NCBI GenBank assembly: GCA_964595205.1
Contig: CAZQOQ010000036.1
Span: 186,001 to 250,000 of the forward strand
DNA length: 64,000 bases
Origin: JADKIH01 sp964595205
GTDB lineage: Bacteria > Bacteroidota > Bacteroidia > AKYH767-A > 2013-40CM-41-45
Direction: 5' to 3'
Shown in pieces: positions 1-9,435 of the stretch (position 1 is its first letter; every line of letters starts with the position of its first letter). A model generated the notes under the pieces. It did not search any database and was not told the DNA's origin. It was given only the letters and a program-made list of their open reading frames with translations. The position numbers and the translations under genes are program-made.

Positions 1-359
1 AGCCAGATCGTTGGGTAGCCTTGTACCTGCAAAGCCTGCTGAAGTCCCATGTTCTGCTGTGCGAGTTCTTGCGGAAGCTGTTTCTTTCTGGGAAAATCGA
101 GTTCAAGCAAGACAACATTTTTCTTAGCCCAGTCGATAAAGGCTTTCTTGGAAAAAACATCCTTCTGTAAACGGATACACCATCCACACCAGTCGCTTCC
201 GGTAAAGAATGCAAAGATTGGCTTGCCTGAGCTTTTTGAAATTTCATCCGCTTTTTTTACGTCAGTATACCACGTGAGTCCGCCCTTGACTTCCTGGGCA
301 TTTGTTAAATTGATGGTTAATACAGAAAGAATTGTTATAAGAATTATTTTTAAGTTCAT
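1..359 (-). CDS. Thioredoxin-fold protein with WCGWC motif, C-terminus cut by window edge
   Basis: 119 residues are visible on the minus strand before the left edge. Residues 1-22 are a signal peptide ending near NAQ. A thioredoxin-like fold follows with WCGWC (Cys58, Cys61) and a GYPT cis-proline loop at about 114-117, just at the edge. The context GSDWCGWCIRL matches the thioredoxin_7/DUF255-like secreted family of Bacteroidota. The family's role is disulfide exchange or reduction in the periplasm. The ATG at 359 is chosen because it opens directly into the signal peptide. The substrate cannot be told, and the C-terminal third is missing only because the window ends. Confidence 0.88.
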   Translation of the reverse strand, partial: MNLKIILITILSVLTINLTNAQEVKGGLTWYTDVKKADEISKSSGKPIFAFFTGSDWCGWCIRLQKDVFSKKAFIDWAKKNVVLLELDFPRKKQLPQELAQQNMGLQQALQVQGYPTIW

Positions 360-431
360 TGTCCTGAAGGTTGTAAAATTACCGGAGTTACGACTAACCC
401 CCAATATACAATAAAGTATACTCTCTTTGCA

Positions 432-451
432 ATAAATTGTTGCCAATTTAT
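432..451. repeat. Short perfect inverted repeat in divergent intergenic region
   Basis: Arms ATAAATTG and CAATTTAT (8 bp, perfect) enclose a TTGC loop, between the divergent thioredoxin-like gene and the membrane-protein gene at 562. It could be an operator or a weak hairpin. It is AT-rich, so chance occurrence is quite possible. Confidence 0.3.
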
Positions 452-483
452 CCCGTTCATTGCCTGTTAGCGCAGTTTTGGTA

Positions 484-513
484 TTGATATCTGTAACGAA
501 AGGTTTATTTTAG
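484..513 (+). promoter_or_regulatory. Candidate Bacteroidota promoter
   Basis: TTG at 484-486, a 19-bp spacer, then TATTTTAG at 506-513. Spacing fits the Bacteroidota sigma-A pattern (TTTG-N19-TAnnTTTG), but the -7 box ends TTAG rather than TTTG. It lies 48 bases before the start at 562. Confidence 0.5.
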
Positions 514-561
514 CTCGTTACTTTATGAGAAAAGTGTGAATTTTTAAAATGCATTGAAAAT

Positions 562-2124
562 TTGAAACAAAAATCCCCAAAGCGGAAATATTCCGGTGAC
601 AATATTACACTAACTAAAAAGCCGTACAGCGCCTCGGGTCTTTTAATTATTCTTGCTTGTTTTATATCGATAGCTTCCTTCACCATGTATTTCCACGAAA
701 TGTGGCGCGACGAATACCAGGCCTGGCAGATTTCTTTTTTCTCCGAAAGCATAAGGGATCTATTTGCAAACATTCACTTTGAAGGTCATCCGGCGGGTTG
801 GTTTTTGATTCTATATTTTCTTTCCGGCATTTCGTCCGATCCTGTGATTATGCAGATAGTTCACCTTGTGATTTCGGCTGCAGGTGTTTTTCTTATTTTA
901 AAATATTCTCCATTCTCGTTGTATGAAAAAATTCTTCTTGTCGCCGGATACTTTTTCATCTATGAATATACAGTAATTTCCAGGAATTATTCAATTTCAA
1001 TTATTCTTATTGTGATTTTATGCATTCAGCTTGGCAGGCTGAAAATTAATTCGTGGATTACCGGCATAGCCTTGTTCCTATTGTGCAATACGAATCTCTA
1101 TGGCGGAATACTCGCCGCTGTTTTTACTTTTTTCCTCATGTTGAGAGTTTTCGACAGACAAACAGATAAAAACCATGCGATGGGATTTTTGTTTCCTGTT
1201 TCAATGGCTGTAATCGGACTGATACTTTTATATATTCAAATCAGGCCTGCAAGTTTGGTGCATGCAAACGATTATTATAAATGGAAAGGCGGAATAAGCT
1301 TCGACAGGTTTGTTGAGACAGGCGACAAATTCTTTAATGTTCTTTTCGCTCTGCCTGAAATTAAAATCGATCATTCCTTCGGGCAAAATATTTTTTCCGG
1401 TTTTTCAGCATTGAAATTCCTGGCGGCAGGCATAGTCTTGAGCGTTGCCGGATGGAATTTCAGGCGTAACAGGAAAATACTGGCAATGTTTATCGCTGGA
1501 ATACTCACTTTGTTCGTAGTACTTTATTTAAATGAGCATACATCGCTTCGTCATGAGGGTTTTATATTTATTTTTTTTATTTGTACGATATGGATGTTTC
1601 GAAGCGCAAGCACCAGCACACAATGTACCCGCTCTTTTAAAAGAATGTTCATGTTTATTTTAATTGCACAGGCTGTTGGCGGATTAACCGCTGTCGCGAA
1701 AGATATTTTATATCCGTTTTCCAATCTGAAGGATGCCGCGCAGTTCATAGTCAGGAACAACTTCGGCAAATACGACATCAGTGGAATGGCCGATTACATT
1801 GTTTCACCCATATCCGCCTTTACAAGGAAGCAAATCTTTGTTCCCGAAACCGGGAAGGAAATTTATTTCATTACCTGGGACGATAGCCGGATTGAAAATG
1901 ATAAAAATTTATATTCACTCATAAGACGGGCAGACTCTCTTGAAACCAACAGTAAGGAACAATGCCTTATTGTTTTTACTCAGGCTTTGAGAAATACAAA
2001 TGGAGAAATAATAAGAAGCTCTCCTGTAAGCGGGAATTCATCACTGAGACTAATTAAAAGTTTTGACAAGCCGAATATTGTTGGCGATGAGAATTACTAT
2101 ATATATGAGTTAACAACTCCATAA
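562..2124 (+). CDS. Multi-pass membrane protein, probable GT-C-type glycosyltransferase
   Basis: 520 residues with about ten hydrophobic segments through residue 380 and a soluble C-terminal tail of about 130 residues. After the first membrane segment comes an acidic loop, MWRDEYQAW (about 50-58), followed by FEGHPAGW. This arrangement resembles the catalytic Asp/Glu of the first periplasmic loop in GT-C (PMT/ArnT-like) glycosyltransferases using polyprenyl-phosphate sugars. That assignment is inference from topology and this loop only. The start is taken as TTG at 562 because the next in-frame ATG, residue 42, would remove the first membrane segment. A promoter-like sequence lies 48 bases upstream. 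Confidence 0.65.
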   Translation: MKQKSPKRKYSGDNITLTKKPYSASGLLIILACFISIASFTMYFHEMWRDEYQAWQISFFSESIRDLFANIHFEGHPAGWFLILYFLSGISSDPVIMQIVHLVISAAGVFLILKYSPFSLYEKILLVAGYFFIYEYTVISRNYSISIILIVILCIQLGRLKINSWITGIALFLLCNTNLYGGILAAVFTFFLMLRVFDRQTDKNHAMGFLFPVSMAVIGLILLYIQIRPASLVHANDYYKWKGGISFDRFVETGDKFFNVLFALPEIKIDHSFGQNIFSGFSALKFLAAGIVLSVAGWNFRRNRKILAMFIAGILTLFVVLYLNEHTSLRHEGFIFIFFICTIWMFRSASTSTQCTRSFKRMFMFILIAQAVGGLTAVAKDILYPFSNLKDAAQFIVRNNFGKYDISGMADYIVSPISAFTRKQIFVPETGKEIYFITWDDSRIENDKNLYSLIRRADSLETNSKEQCLIVFTQALRNTNGEIIRSSPVSGNSSLRLIKSFDKPNIVGDENYYIYELTTP

Positions 2125-2443
2125 TGAATTTTAAACTGTGATGTGATAAATTTTACTTTGAATTCGGATAGTGTAAATCCGGTTGAAATTATATACATTT
2201 ACTGAACATTCGTTGTACCGGAGAATTTTTTGCATATAATAAATGGTTAATTACTTAGTTTATAAGTATTATTTCAGGACCAGTAATTACTCCCGGAAAC
2301 AGGTTATCTTGATTAACGGAAAAGTAATTTGTTTCTGTTGAAAATTGCCGTATTCAGAACCGGCACAACCATTTGTAAACAAACTCGTTTAATTAGTCAA
2401 CCATCCGGAATGCAATTGCTTTTCGGAACAAAACAGATAATCT
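2125..2443. other. 319-base AT-rich intergenic stretch
   Basis: Between the membrane protein and the methyltransferase. I see no small coding region, tRNA, strong hairpin or exact TAnnTTTG box. The methyltransferase promoter is presumably here but is not recognisable. Confidence 0.5.
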
Positions 2444-3202
2444 ATGATTGATGCATTAGAATGGAACAAAGTAGCAGTTGAGTACGACGAAAAAGTTTTT
2501 AATGTTTTTAAAAACGACAAAAAGCATAAACTAAAGCGTTATATCAGGAAATATGCGGATAAAGAGAATGCCGCCATTGATTTCGGGTGTGGTGTGGGTA
2601 AGGCATTACCATTACTTGCGCCTTTCTTCAAGGAAATCATCGGCCTCGATGTTTCTAAAAACTGCATCGCAATCGCAAAAAAATCTCCCTACAAAAATGT
2701 TAGATTCAGGGAGGTCGACCTCGCTGCAAAACAGATTAAGGTTCCTTCCGTCGATTTTGCTTTCTGCTGTAATGTTGCTATGTCCGACGACGTGCAGAGA
2801 AATCTAAACATCATTAACAATGTGCTTGGTTCTTTAAACAAAGGTGGCGTTGCGCTTTTTGTTTTGCCTTCCATGGAATCCGCTTCACTCTCTGCCTGGC
2901 GACTCGTTTCATGGTATGATAGAGAAGGTATTGAGTTGAGTGACATTCCGAAAAAGGATCTCCTTCATCTGAATGTGTCGCAACAGGAACACATACGGAA
3001 TGGAATCGTAATGATCGACGGCGTGCCTACCAAGCATTATCTGATCCAGGAACTCTATTCGATTTTCAATTCGGGCGACTTTGTTTTGAACAAGCTTGAT
3101 CGCCTCGAATATGGATGGGACACCGAATTCCAGGCGCCGCCGAAATGGATGCAGGCACCATATCCATTCGACTGGATTGTGGAGGCAAAGCGGTTGAAAT
3201 AA
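2444..3202 (+). CDS. Class I SAM-dependent methyltransferase
   Basis: 252 residues. Motif I is IDFGCGVG (residues 45-52), the glycine-rich loop binding S-adenosylmethionine. It is followed by the acidic end of strand 2 in GLDV (67-70) and a motif-IV-like segment VDFAFCCNVA near 105. This is the Methyltransf_11/25 type of Rossmann fold. The substrate is unknown; the C-terminal 100 residues (aromatic-rich, with WMQAPYPFDWIVEA near the end) give no clear hint. It is convergent with the exporter gene that ends 3 bases downstream, so both may share termination signals. Cytoplasmic, with no signal peptide. Confidence 0.85.
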   Translation: MIDALEWNKVAVEYDEKVFNVFKNDKKHKLKRYIRKYADKENAAIDFGCGVGKALPLLAPFFKEIIGLDVSKNCIAIAKKSPYKNVRFREVDLAAKQIKVPSVDFAFCCNVAMSDDVQRNLNIINNVLGSLNKGGVALFVLPSMESASLSAWRLVSWYDREGIELSDIPKKDLLHLNVSQQEHIRNGIVMIDGVPTKHYLIQELYSIFNSGDFVLNKLDRLEYGWDTEFQAPPKWMQAPYPFDWIVEAKRLK

Positions 3203-3205
3203 TGT

Positions 3206-4102
3206 TCACCGTGAAATTTTAATTTTCCTGTTTATCAGGTAAACAGCAATTATTCCTATAGTTCCTCCGACGACTGTATGCATTAGAACCGGCTCGTTTA
3301 AAAATAACCAGGATGAAGTCTCCGCAGCCACCGGAACGAGAAAAATAAAACTGCTTGCCTTTTCCGGTCCCACTTTCGTTGTTGCATAAAAATAAATGGT
3401 CGTTGCCATCGTGGTAACGATTGCCGAGCTGAAGATCATATTCATCCAGAAGATCGAATCGCTTATTTTAAAAACAGAAACGAATTCATTTAAATTCAGA
3501 AACGGCAAAATGCAGATGATACTGATGATGTATTGCCAGAGTGAGAAGGAAAATGAAGTACCAAATTTTTTAGCTCGTGATGTGAAGACACTCATCACTG
3601 CCCAAGTAAATGATGCGCCCAGGAATAAAAGGTTGCCGCTCTCGAACAATAACCCCGCCACATTCCATACTTCTAATAAAATGCATCCGGCGATTAATCC
3701 AACCACCAGCCCTGTGATTTCTATGCGTGAGGGGATTTTTTTATTTACGATGATTCCGATTGAATATGCGAAGATCGGATTCAAGGTCGTCACCAACACT
3801 CCTCCCGCTCCCGCCATTCCTAATTTCAGGCCTGTATAAAATAAAAAACTGTAAAATGTCAGCAACAGACCCGACATTACGATCTGCGGTATTCCACGCC
3901 TGTTGCCTGTCAATGGTATTTTGAGGAAAAGCAGAATCGGAAGCAGCGTAATCACCACAAATATATAACGCCAGATAACAAAATTCACCGGGCTGAGGAA
4001 ATGCGTGAGTACCTTACCTGAAGGCCAGCTAAGTCCCCAGAGGAACATACTTATTACGATTGCTGCTGTTAATGTACCTTGAGAAATTTTTTTATCAGAC
4101 AT
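3206..4102 (-). CDS. EamA/DMT-family transporter
   Basis: 298 residues, ten predicted membrane helices in two repeats of five, as in the drug/metabolite transporter superfamily (RhaT/EamA). The signature region MFLWGLSWPSGK near the N-terminus and the second-repeat WAVMSVFTSRAKK are typical. Members export amino acids, metabolites or drugs across the inner membrane, and the cargo cannot be told here. It lies 15 bases after the DUF4421 gene on the same strand, so the two are probably co-transcribed. The ATG at 4102 gives a normal family length. Confidence 0.88.
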   Translation of the reverse strand: MSDKKISQGTLTAAIVISMFLWGLSWPSGKVLTHFLSPVNFVIWRYIFVVITLLPILLFLKIPLTGNRRGIPQIVMSGLLLTFYSFLFYTGLKLGMAGAGGVLVTTLNPIFAYSIGIIVNKKIPSRIEITGLVVGLIAGCILLEVWNVAGLLFESGNLLFLGASFTWAVMSVFTSRAKKFGTSFSFSLWQYIISIICILPFLNLNEFVSVFKISDSIFWMNMIFSSAIVTTMATTIYFYATTKVGPEKASSFIFLVPVAAETSSWLFLNEPVLMHTVVGGTIGIIAVYLINRKIKISR

Positions 4103-4117
4103 AAAAATATTCGGGTC

Positions 4118-5134
4118 TTACTTGTTACCATATTTGTCTATCACCGGGATCTTAACGCCAAACCTGTACCCGACAAGCACAATCGTGTTAATAAAATTGT
4201 TTTCCATTTCAATGTCGTTGAATGTATAAACATTGCCGTCGACGATGGTGTGAAAACTGATGTAAAAGCGGTTTGAATTATAGCCAATAGAAGAACGAAA
4301 ATCGTATGAGCTGAAAACAGTACGCTTGTGTTTAAAAAGGTTCACATCATTTTCTGATAATATTAGCGTCTGGTTCTCTATTCCTACCGCAAACAAAAGA
4401 TTCAGGAATAATCGTTTAAAAATAATGAAAGTATGTGTATAGCCGATTCCTGCAGACAGTCCAGTTACTTTAACGTGATCGATCGAATCGTAGGGTTCAA
4501 ATATGTGAGCAAGGTACGGAGGAACCAAAGGCCCGTCATTCTTAACTCCGAAATGATAAAGATTGGTTGTGAAAAGTAATGAGCCGGCCGATTTCAGTTG
4601 TCGTGTGTTGTTGATATATGCAGCACCATAGGTAAAACGTTTTTTAAAATTAAAGAAATAAAATAATTTAAGTTTAAGTGTGCTGGTTTTCATTTCACTA
4701 TTCTGATAATATTCAGATGTATCAGTGAAAGAAGGAATATTAAATGGAGAGTTGTTTTCGTAAAAACCGGTATAATATCTCGCCGATGCTTCGATACGGA
4801 GTTTTACACCTGTAAATGCAATTGCAAATTGTGATGAACGGGTTTTACCTTTCAGTTCGTTGGACTCTCCCGGAGTTTTTATTCCGGCAAATAATGTGAT
4901 CTTATCGTAATGCAATCCAATACCTGTGATATAATTAGCCTGCGTCTGATAATCAAGTTCATTCACGGCTCCGGGGTCAGTTTGTTTATTCCGGATTCTA
5001 ATTTCATACCTTGGTTTGCTCTGATAAAGTGCCACACCTAAACGGCCCGGGAACCTCATAACATAGGTGGTATCATATTGTGAGAATGAAATCATCGGGG
5101 CAATGAAAAACATGAAGAAAACTACCAGTCGCAC
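4118..5134 (-). CDS. DUF4421 family secreted/outer-membrane protein
   Basis: 338 residues with a signal peptide ending FSQ at residue 19. The mature N-terminus YDTTYVMRFPGRLGVALY, the internal RQLKSAGSLL segment and many short amphipathic strands match DUF4421. These are predicted outer-membrane beta-barrel-like proteins of Bacteroidota with no assigned function. The start is GTG at 5134; an ATG seven codons later would leave too short a signal peptide. Likely first gene of an operon with the EamA transporter, though the two need not be functionally linked. Confidence 0.72.
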   Translation of the reverse strand: MRLVVFFMFFIAPMISFSQYDTTYVMRFPGRLGVALYQSKPRYEIRIRNKQTDPGAVNELDYQTQANYITGIGLHYDKITLFAGIKTPGESNELKGKTRSSQFAIAFTGVKLRIEASARYYTGFYENNSPFNIPSFTDTSEYYQNSEMKTSTLKLKLFYFFNFKKRFTYGAAYINNTRQLKSAGSLLFTTNLYHFGVKNDGPLVPPYLAHIFEPYDSIDHVKVTGLSAGIGYTHTFIIFKRLFLNLLFAVGIENQTLILSENDVNLFKHKRTVFSSYDFRSSIGYNSNRFYISFHTIVDGNVYTFNDIEMENNFINTIVLVGYRFGVKIPVIDKYGNK

Positions 5135-5234
5135 CTGTGCAAATTACAAATGAATTTCAATCGCAGGAGAAGAAATATTATTCGTTATTAAAAGATCGTT
5201 TTAATAAAATATCAATGATATCGGGAAAATGAGC

Positions 5235-5242
5235 TATTTTAG
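5235..5242 (+). promoter_or_regulatory. Possible -7 box upstream of the YceI gene
   Basis: TATTTTAG ends 21 bases before the ATG at 5264. The same octamer occurs at 506 and, on the minus strand, at 7097. No TTG is found at the expected 19-bp distance, so this is weak. Confidence 0.3.
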
Positions 5243-5263
5243 CGAAAATAAAACTTATAATAT

Positions 5264-5845
5264 ATGAAATTAAAATTTCTGCATCTTCCTGTAATTATTT
5301 TATTGCTTTCATTTAAAACATTCAGTCCGGAAACGTGGAAGCTGGATACAGTGCATTCCAGCCTGGGATTTTCTGTTCCACATCTTTCTGTTTCGGAAAT
5401 TACAGGAACAATAAAACTTATTGAGGCAACCATTACAACGACAGGTGAAAAATTTTCCGATGCTCGCATATCGTTAAAGGCCGATATGAAATCAATAGAC
5501 ACGGACAATGACAAACGCGACGCGCATCTGAACTCGGCAGATTTTTTCGATTCAGAAAAATTTCCCGAAATCATATTTGAAAGCACATCCTGCAAAAGTG
5601 CCGGTTCTGATAATTACATAATAACCGGAAATCTTACCTTTCATGGAATTACAAAATTAATTACCCTGAATGCGGCGGTAAAATCCGGAATAAATCCCGT
5701 TAATGATAAACCCATCTCCGGCTTTAAAGTAAGCGGCACGATCAAACGTTCTGATTTTAATATTGCCACTACGACTCCTGAAGCAATTCTGGGCGATGAA
5801 GTAACGATTATCGCCAATCTGGAATTTGGAATAAAAAAAGACTGA
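5264..5845 (+). CDS. YceI-family periplasmic lipid-binding protein
   Basis: 193 residues. A hydrophobic leader of about 22 residues precedes the YceI domain. This opens with WKLDTVHSSLGFSVPHL and continues through the conserved DNDKRDAHLNSADFFDSEKFP block (residues about 85-105) and the late segment SGFKVSGTIKRSDFNI. YceI proteins fold as an eight-stranded lipocalin-like barrel binding polyisoprenoid or other amphiphilic molecules in the periplasm. The usual conserved terminal element GDEVTIIANLEF is present, so the protein is intact. It is convergent with the downstream porin-like gene, 19 bases away. Confidence 0.93.
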   Translation: MKLKFLHLPVIILLLSFKTFSPETWKLDTVHSSLGFSVPHLSVSEITGTIKLIEATITTTGEKFSDARISLKADMKSIDTDNDKRDAHLNSADFFDSEKFPEIIFESTSCKSAGSDNYIITGNLTFHGITKLITLNAAVKSGINPVNDKPISGFKVSGTIKRSDFNIATTTPEAILGDEVTIIANLEFGIKKD

Positions 5846-5864
5846 TAATAATTTCCGGTAATTA

Positions 5865-7079
5865 CTAAAAAGAAAACCCGACTCCAAGATTCAAAAAAGT
5901 ATTTTTGTTCTGGTAAGGAGGTGCCGTCGGACTCGGATTGATAATTAATGCCGGATTTTGATCACCAGTTTTTAACAACCTGACATCTCCTTTAATTACC
6001 ACATTTGCTACTGGTAAATAGCTGATTCCGACAATCACATTCGACTGGTCGAGTGTTTTGTCTTCAATTCCATTTTCAGGGATCTTAGAATTTAAATCCA
6101 TCTTCTCGTACCGCACAAAGGCAATGCACTGTTTATTTATAACGCTAGCTTTTTTGTGAAGTAAATCATAGCCTATCTCAGCATAGAATCCGTAACCTGC
6201 TTCGGGTGTATTATTGGAGTATGCAGTGTTTATCCTTCCTGCATCAGGAATGGAAACAACAGTACCAAGCACACGCACTTCAACACCGTTCTTTTTATAA
6301 TGCACATTCGCCTCGCCTAACATTACCGGCGTGCCGAACATGCCGCCTTCAAGCTGAAGGCTGTCGGATTCCCGTGAGTTCAATCCGACGGAACCACCAC
6401 TATAGCCACTCAGCTGAATCTTAAAGGAATTAACAGTGTATTGAAGAGATCCGGTAACTGCAAGATTATTTGCGCTTGCATTGGAGCCTTCATAACGCCC
6501 TTCCCGGATCATTGAGCCGTGTTCGAAACCGGCGCTGTTTAATCCATTCATAATTCCTGCAGAATAATCGAGTGGCAGCGAATTGAAACTGCCGTAAAAC
6601 CCAATTCCAAGTTCTCTCCATGTTGATGGAATCACATACGTTTCCACAAGTGTTCTCTCGTTGCCATTGAAATTTGTCGGTAAATGATTTTCATTCAATA
6701 TGCCTATTCTTGGTAAAAATAAACCGGCAACCAAATAATTACTCCGGCCTACATTAAACCTGAGTAAACACTGTTCCAAAGACACTTCCCCGCCATCTTC
6801 GCCACCGGAAATTTTCGCGTCTTCAATTTCAAGTTCAGTGAATATCGAAAACTTGTCGTTGAATTTGTGCCCGACGAATATCACAAATCTCTCGAGATTT
6901 ATTTTCGCGGTCTCTTCATTGAAATTCCGCTGATAAAAAGCATTACCATATCCTCCTATGGCTGTTCGCGCGAAATAATTTCCTGAATCGGACATTAAAC
7001 TCTGTTCTGCCGTTGATATCGCCTGCGAAAAAGCAAATGAACACTTAAGTACTAATATTAAAATTATTATTGACCGCAT
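5865..7079 (-). CDS. Porin-like outer-membrane beta-barrel protein
   Basis: 404 residues with a signal peptide ending AFSQ (about residue 19). The mature protein alternates short amphipathic strands with glycine/asparagine-rich turns and ends ...FLNLGVGFSF, with a terminal phenylalanine as in outer-membrane barrels. The segment LVAGLFLPRIGILNENHLPTN resembles the Bacteroidota porin family related to phosphate-selective porins O/P. The substrate is unknown. The start ATG at 7079 lies 18 bases from a TATTTTAG box on the same strand. The next gene (7237) is divergent. Confidence 0.7.
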   Translation of the reverse strand: MRSIIILILVLKCSFAFSQAISTAEQSLMSDSGNYFARTAIGGYGNAFYQRNFNEETAKINLERFVIFVGHKFNDKFSIFTELEIEDAKISGGEDGGEVSLEQCLLRFNVGRSNYLVAGLFLPRIGILNENHLPTNFNGNERTLVETYVIPSTWRELGIGFYGSFNSLPLDYSAGIMNGLNSAGFEHGSMIREGRYEGSNASANNLAVTGSLQYTVNSFKIQLSGYSGGSVGLNSRESDSLQLEGGMFGTPVMLGEANVHYKKNGVEVRVLGTVVSIPDAGRINTAYSNNTPEAGYGFYAEIGYDLLHKKASVINKQCIAFVRYEKMDLNSKIPENGIEDKTLDQSNVIVGISYLPVANVVIKGDVRLLKTGDQNPALIINPSPTAPPYQNKNTFLNLGVGFSF

Positions 7080-7096
7080 TTTTTTTAATTAGTGCG

Positions 7097-7104
7097 CTAA
7101 AATA
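7097..7104 (-). promoter_or_regulatory. Possible -7 box for the porin-like gene
   Basis: On the minus strand this reads TATTTTAG, 18 bases before the ATG at 7079. It matches the variant box seen at 506 and 5235. No TTG stands at the ideal upstream distance. Confidence 0.3.
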
Positions 7105-7236
7105 GAATATTCTTTTTTGATCGGGAAATCTTAAAATAATATTGCTAATTCTGTTGTAAAAAGCATTTTAACATTCATGAAACGTTTTAATTCGTCACTT
7201 TATTCCATTATCTTCGCTAATAAATCTCCCCGTATT

Positions 7237-9318
7237 ATGAAATTAATTTATTCCGCAATACTCATTATTTTTTTTGAAATTAATTTGAATGCCCAGGTGC
7301 ATCTTCAAAAAATGTGGGATCATACATATGGAGGTTCGAGTGTCGATGTATTGACGGAATTAATTCAGACTTCAGACGGTGGATTTGTACTCGGCGGATC
7401 TTCCAATTCGCCTGCGGGTGACGACATTTCTGAAACCGGTCGCGGTGGCAATGACTACTGGATCGTTCGTCTCGATTCGAACGGAAATAAACTCTGGGAT
7501 AAAAGATTCGGCGGATCATTTGAAGATAAATTATATACCGTTTTGCAGACTAACGATGGTGGATTTTTAATTGGCGGATTTACTACTTCGGACAGCAGTG
7601 GCGATATCACCGAACCTACCAGAGGCGGCATGGACTACTGGGTGGTACGTACCGATGCGAATGGAAATAAATTATGGGATAAACGTTACGGTGGCAGTAA
7701 CTATGACCGTTTTGCAGATGCCATTGAAACACCCGATAATGGTTTCTTAATCGCCGGATTCTCGGCTTCTGACAGTTCCGGCGACGTTACTCATAATACT
7801 CATGGCGATGCTGATTTCTGGATTCTTAAAACTGATGGCAATGGTAACATTCAATGGGATCAGAATTATGGTGGTGACCAGGTAGAAGAATTGCTGGTAA
7901 CACAAAATATTCCAGGCGGCGGTTATATTCTTGGCGGAAGAACAGCATCGAACATCAGTTCAGATGTGTCCGAAGCTCCTCAGGGCGATAATGATTACTG
8001 GATGATAAAAATTACTTCTTCAGGTACACCTGTATGGGACAAACGGTTCGGAGGTAACGAGCGTGATAATTTTTATGATCTTAAAGTAACACACAACAAC
8101 GGTTTTATTCTGGGTGGTTACATTCGTTCGGATATGTCCGGCGACGTCTCAGAACCTACTCGCGATACTGCATCATCGATCACAATTAACAGGGGAGATG
8201 TATGGCTCGTTCTAACTGATTCTTCGGGAAATAAAATATGGGATAAAAGATTTGGCGGAAGCTGGGTGGAAGCAGCCTTCGGATATGTTCTCGAAACTCA
8301 TGATCGTGGCTTCATGTTTGGCACCGCTTCTTATTCAAATTTGAGTGGCGATAAATCTGAAAATAACTTCGGCTACGAACAGGCCTGGATATTAAAAACC
8401 GATTCAAACGGAATCAAGTTGTGGGACAAAACTATTTTAGTGGATGGCGAAGATGAATTCGCTTACCCGCTGGAATCCAGTCCGGGATGTTATGTGATTG
8501 CCGACTGGTCATCCGCCGATTCATCTTCTTATAAGTCCGAAAATTCCCGCGGTGGTTATGATTATTGGGTCATAAAATTCTGCGAAACCAATCAGCCGCA
8601 GTTACCCGTTGCTAATTTCACTGCAAATTATGATGTGCTTTGCGAAGGTGGTTGTTTCGATTTTATCAATCAGTCCACAAATGCAAGTTCGTTTCAATGG
8701 TTCTTCCCAGGCGGAACCCCTTCTTCAAGTACCGCCGCTTTTCCCCAGGGAATTTGTTATTCCGATACCGGTTTTCATACTGTTACATTAATTGCAAGCA
8801 ACCTCGACGGATCCGATACGATCACCGTGCAAAATGCAATTGCAATTTCCGGCTCACCTCGTTTTACAATTTATGAATCTGCCGATACATTGTTCGGTCC
8901 ACAGGGATACAGTGTTTATCAGTGGTGGTATAACGGAGCTCCGCTTCCTTTGGAAACAAACTACTTCACTATTGCCACACAAAACGGAGATTATGTTTTG
9001 ACTCTTACCGACTCTGCCGGTTGTTTCGGTTCCGATACAGTTCTTTCATTCAATCTGCTGGTGAATGAATTTTTTACAAATGGTAAAACCATCACCGTCT
9101 ATCCGAATCCCGCGACAGAATCCATTCAATTTTCCGGACTGGATGAATCTAAAGATGGTTTTTTACAAATCCATGACCTTCAGGGAAGGCTCGTTTTCAG
9201 CGGAAAAACAGACAATTCAGAAATTGTGGTATCAGTTCAAAATCTCAGAACAGGAGTATATCTGGTTGAGATTGAATACCCAACCGGTAGATATTATGCC
9301 CGGTTTGTGAAGGAATGA
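7237..9318 (+). CDS. T9SS-secreted repeat protein (seven WDKRFGG repeats, PKD-like domain, type A sorting domain)
   Basis: 693 residues from the chosen start. An in-frame ATG at 7177 exists, but the ATG at 7237 opens directly into a signal peptide (MKLIYSAILI...NAQ). Seven repeats of about 60 residues follow, each with a WDKRFGGS-like strand, a DGGFxxGG strand and SGDxSE before a DYWxxK strand. This suggests a seven-bladed beta-propeller. Next comes a PKD/Ig-like domain around residues 455-540 (FQWFFPGGTP), an Ig-like stretch, then a type A sorting domain beginning ITVYPNPA. Probably displayed on the cell surface; ligand unknown. Confidence 0.88.
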   Translation: MKLIYSAILIIFFEINLNAQVHLQKMWDHTYGGSSVDVLTELIQTSDGGFVLGGSSNSPAGDDISETGRGGNDYWIVRLDSNGNKLWDKRFGGSFEDKLYTVLQTNDGGFLIGGFTTSDSSGDITEPTRGGMDYWVVRTDANGNKLWDKRYGGSNYDRFADAIETPDNGFLIAGFSASDSSGDVTHNTHGDADFWILKTDGNGNIQWDQNYGGDQVEELLVTQNIPGGGYILGGRTASNISSDVSEAPQGDNDYWMIKITSSGTPVWDKRFGGNERDNFYDLKVTHNNGFILGGYIRSDMSGDVSEPTRDTASSITINRGDVWLVLTDSSGNKIWDKRFGGSWVEAAFGYVLETHDRGFMFGTASYSNLSGDKSENNFGYEQAWILKTDSNGIKLWDKTILVDGEDEFAYPLESSPGCYVIADWSSADSSSYKSENSRGGYDYWVIKFCETNQPQLPVANFTANYDVLCEGGCFDFINQSTNASSFQWFFPGGTPSSSTAAFPQGICYSDTGFHTVTLIASNLDGSDTITVQNAIAISGSPRFTIYESADTLFGPQGYSVYQWWYNGAPLPLETNYFTIATQNGDYVLTLTDSAGCFGSDTVLSFNLLVNEFFTNGKTITVYPNPATESIQFSGLDESKDGFLQIHDLQGRLVFSGKTDNSEIVVSVQNLRTGVYLVEIEYPTGRYYARFVKE

Positions 9319-9344
9319 TTCAGCCGGAAGAAATTCCGGTTGAA
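9319..9344 (+). terminator. Stem-loop immediately after a stop codon
   Basis: TTCAGCCGGAA pairs with TTCCGGTTGAA (11 bp with one G-U) around a GAAA tetraloop, starting at the first base after the TGA. There is no U-tract, so it may protect the 3' end rather than act as an intrinsic terminator. Confidence 0.5.
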
Positions 9345-9384
9345 AGATAATTAACACAAATACATCTAATTAGCTCCGAATTTA

Positions 9385-9392
9385 TATCTTTG
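9385..9392 (+). promoter_or_regulatory. -7 box (TATCTTTG) upstream of the ELWxxDGT gene
   Basis: Exact TAnnTTTG match 43 bases before the ATG at 9436. The -33 region lacks a clear TTG. It would drive the secreted repeat protein and possibly the imelysin/di-haem genes behind it. Confidence 0.45.
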
Positions 9393-9435
9393 TCAGCATT
9401 GAACGCTGTTATTTTCCCGACAGTTTCTTCCCGAA

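Noticed and set aside
49..414. Open frame of 121 codons on the plus strand
   Set aside because: It is antisense to the signal-peptide thioredoxin-like gene, whose WCGWC motif and frame are clear; the plus-strand protein is low-complexity with no family look.
3396..3839. 147-codon plus-strand frame inside the EamA gene
   Set aside because: Lies wholly antisense to a well-supported transporter gene.
7177..7236. Earlier ATG for the WDKRFGG repeat protein
   Set aside because: The 20 extra residues precede a complete signal peptide starting at 7237 and would disturb export.
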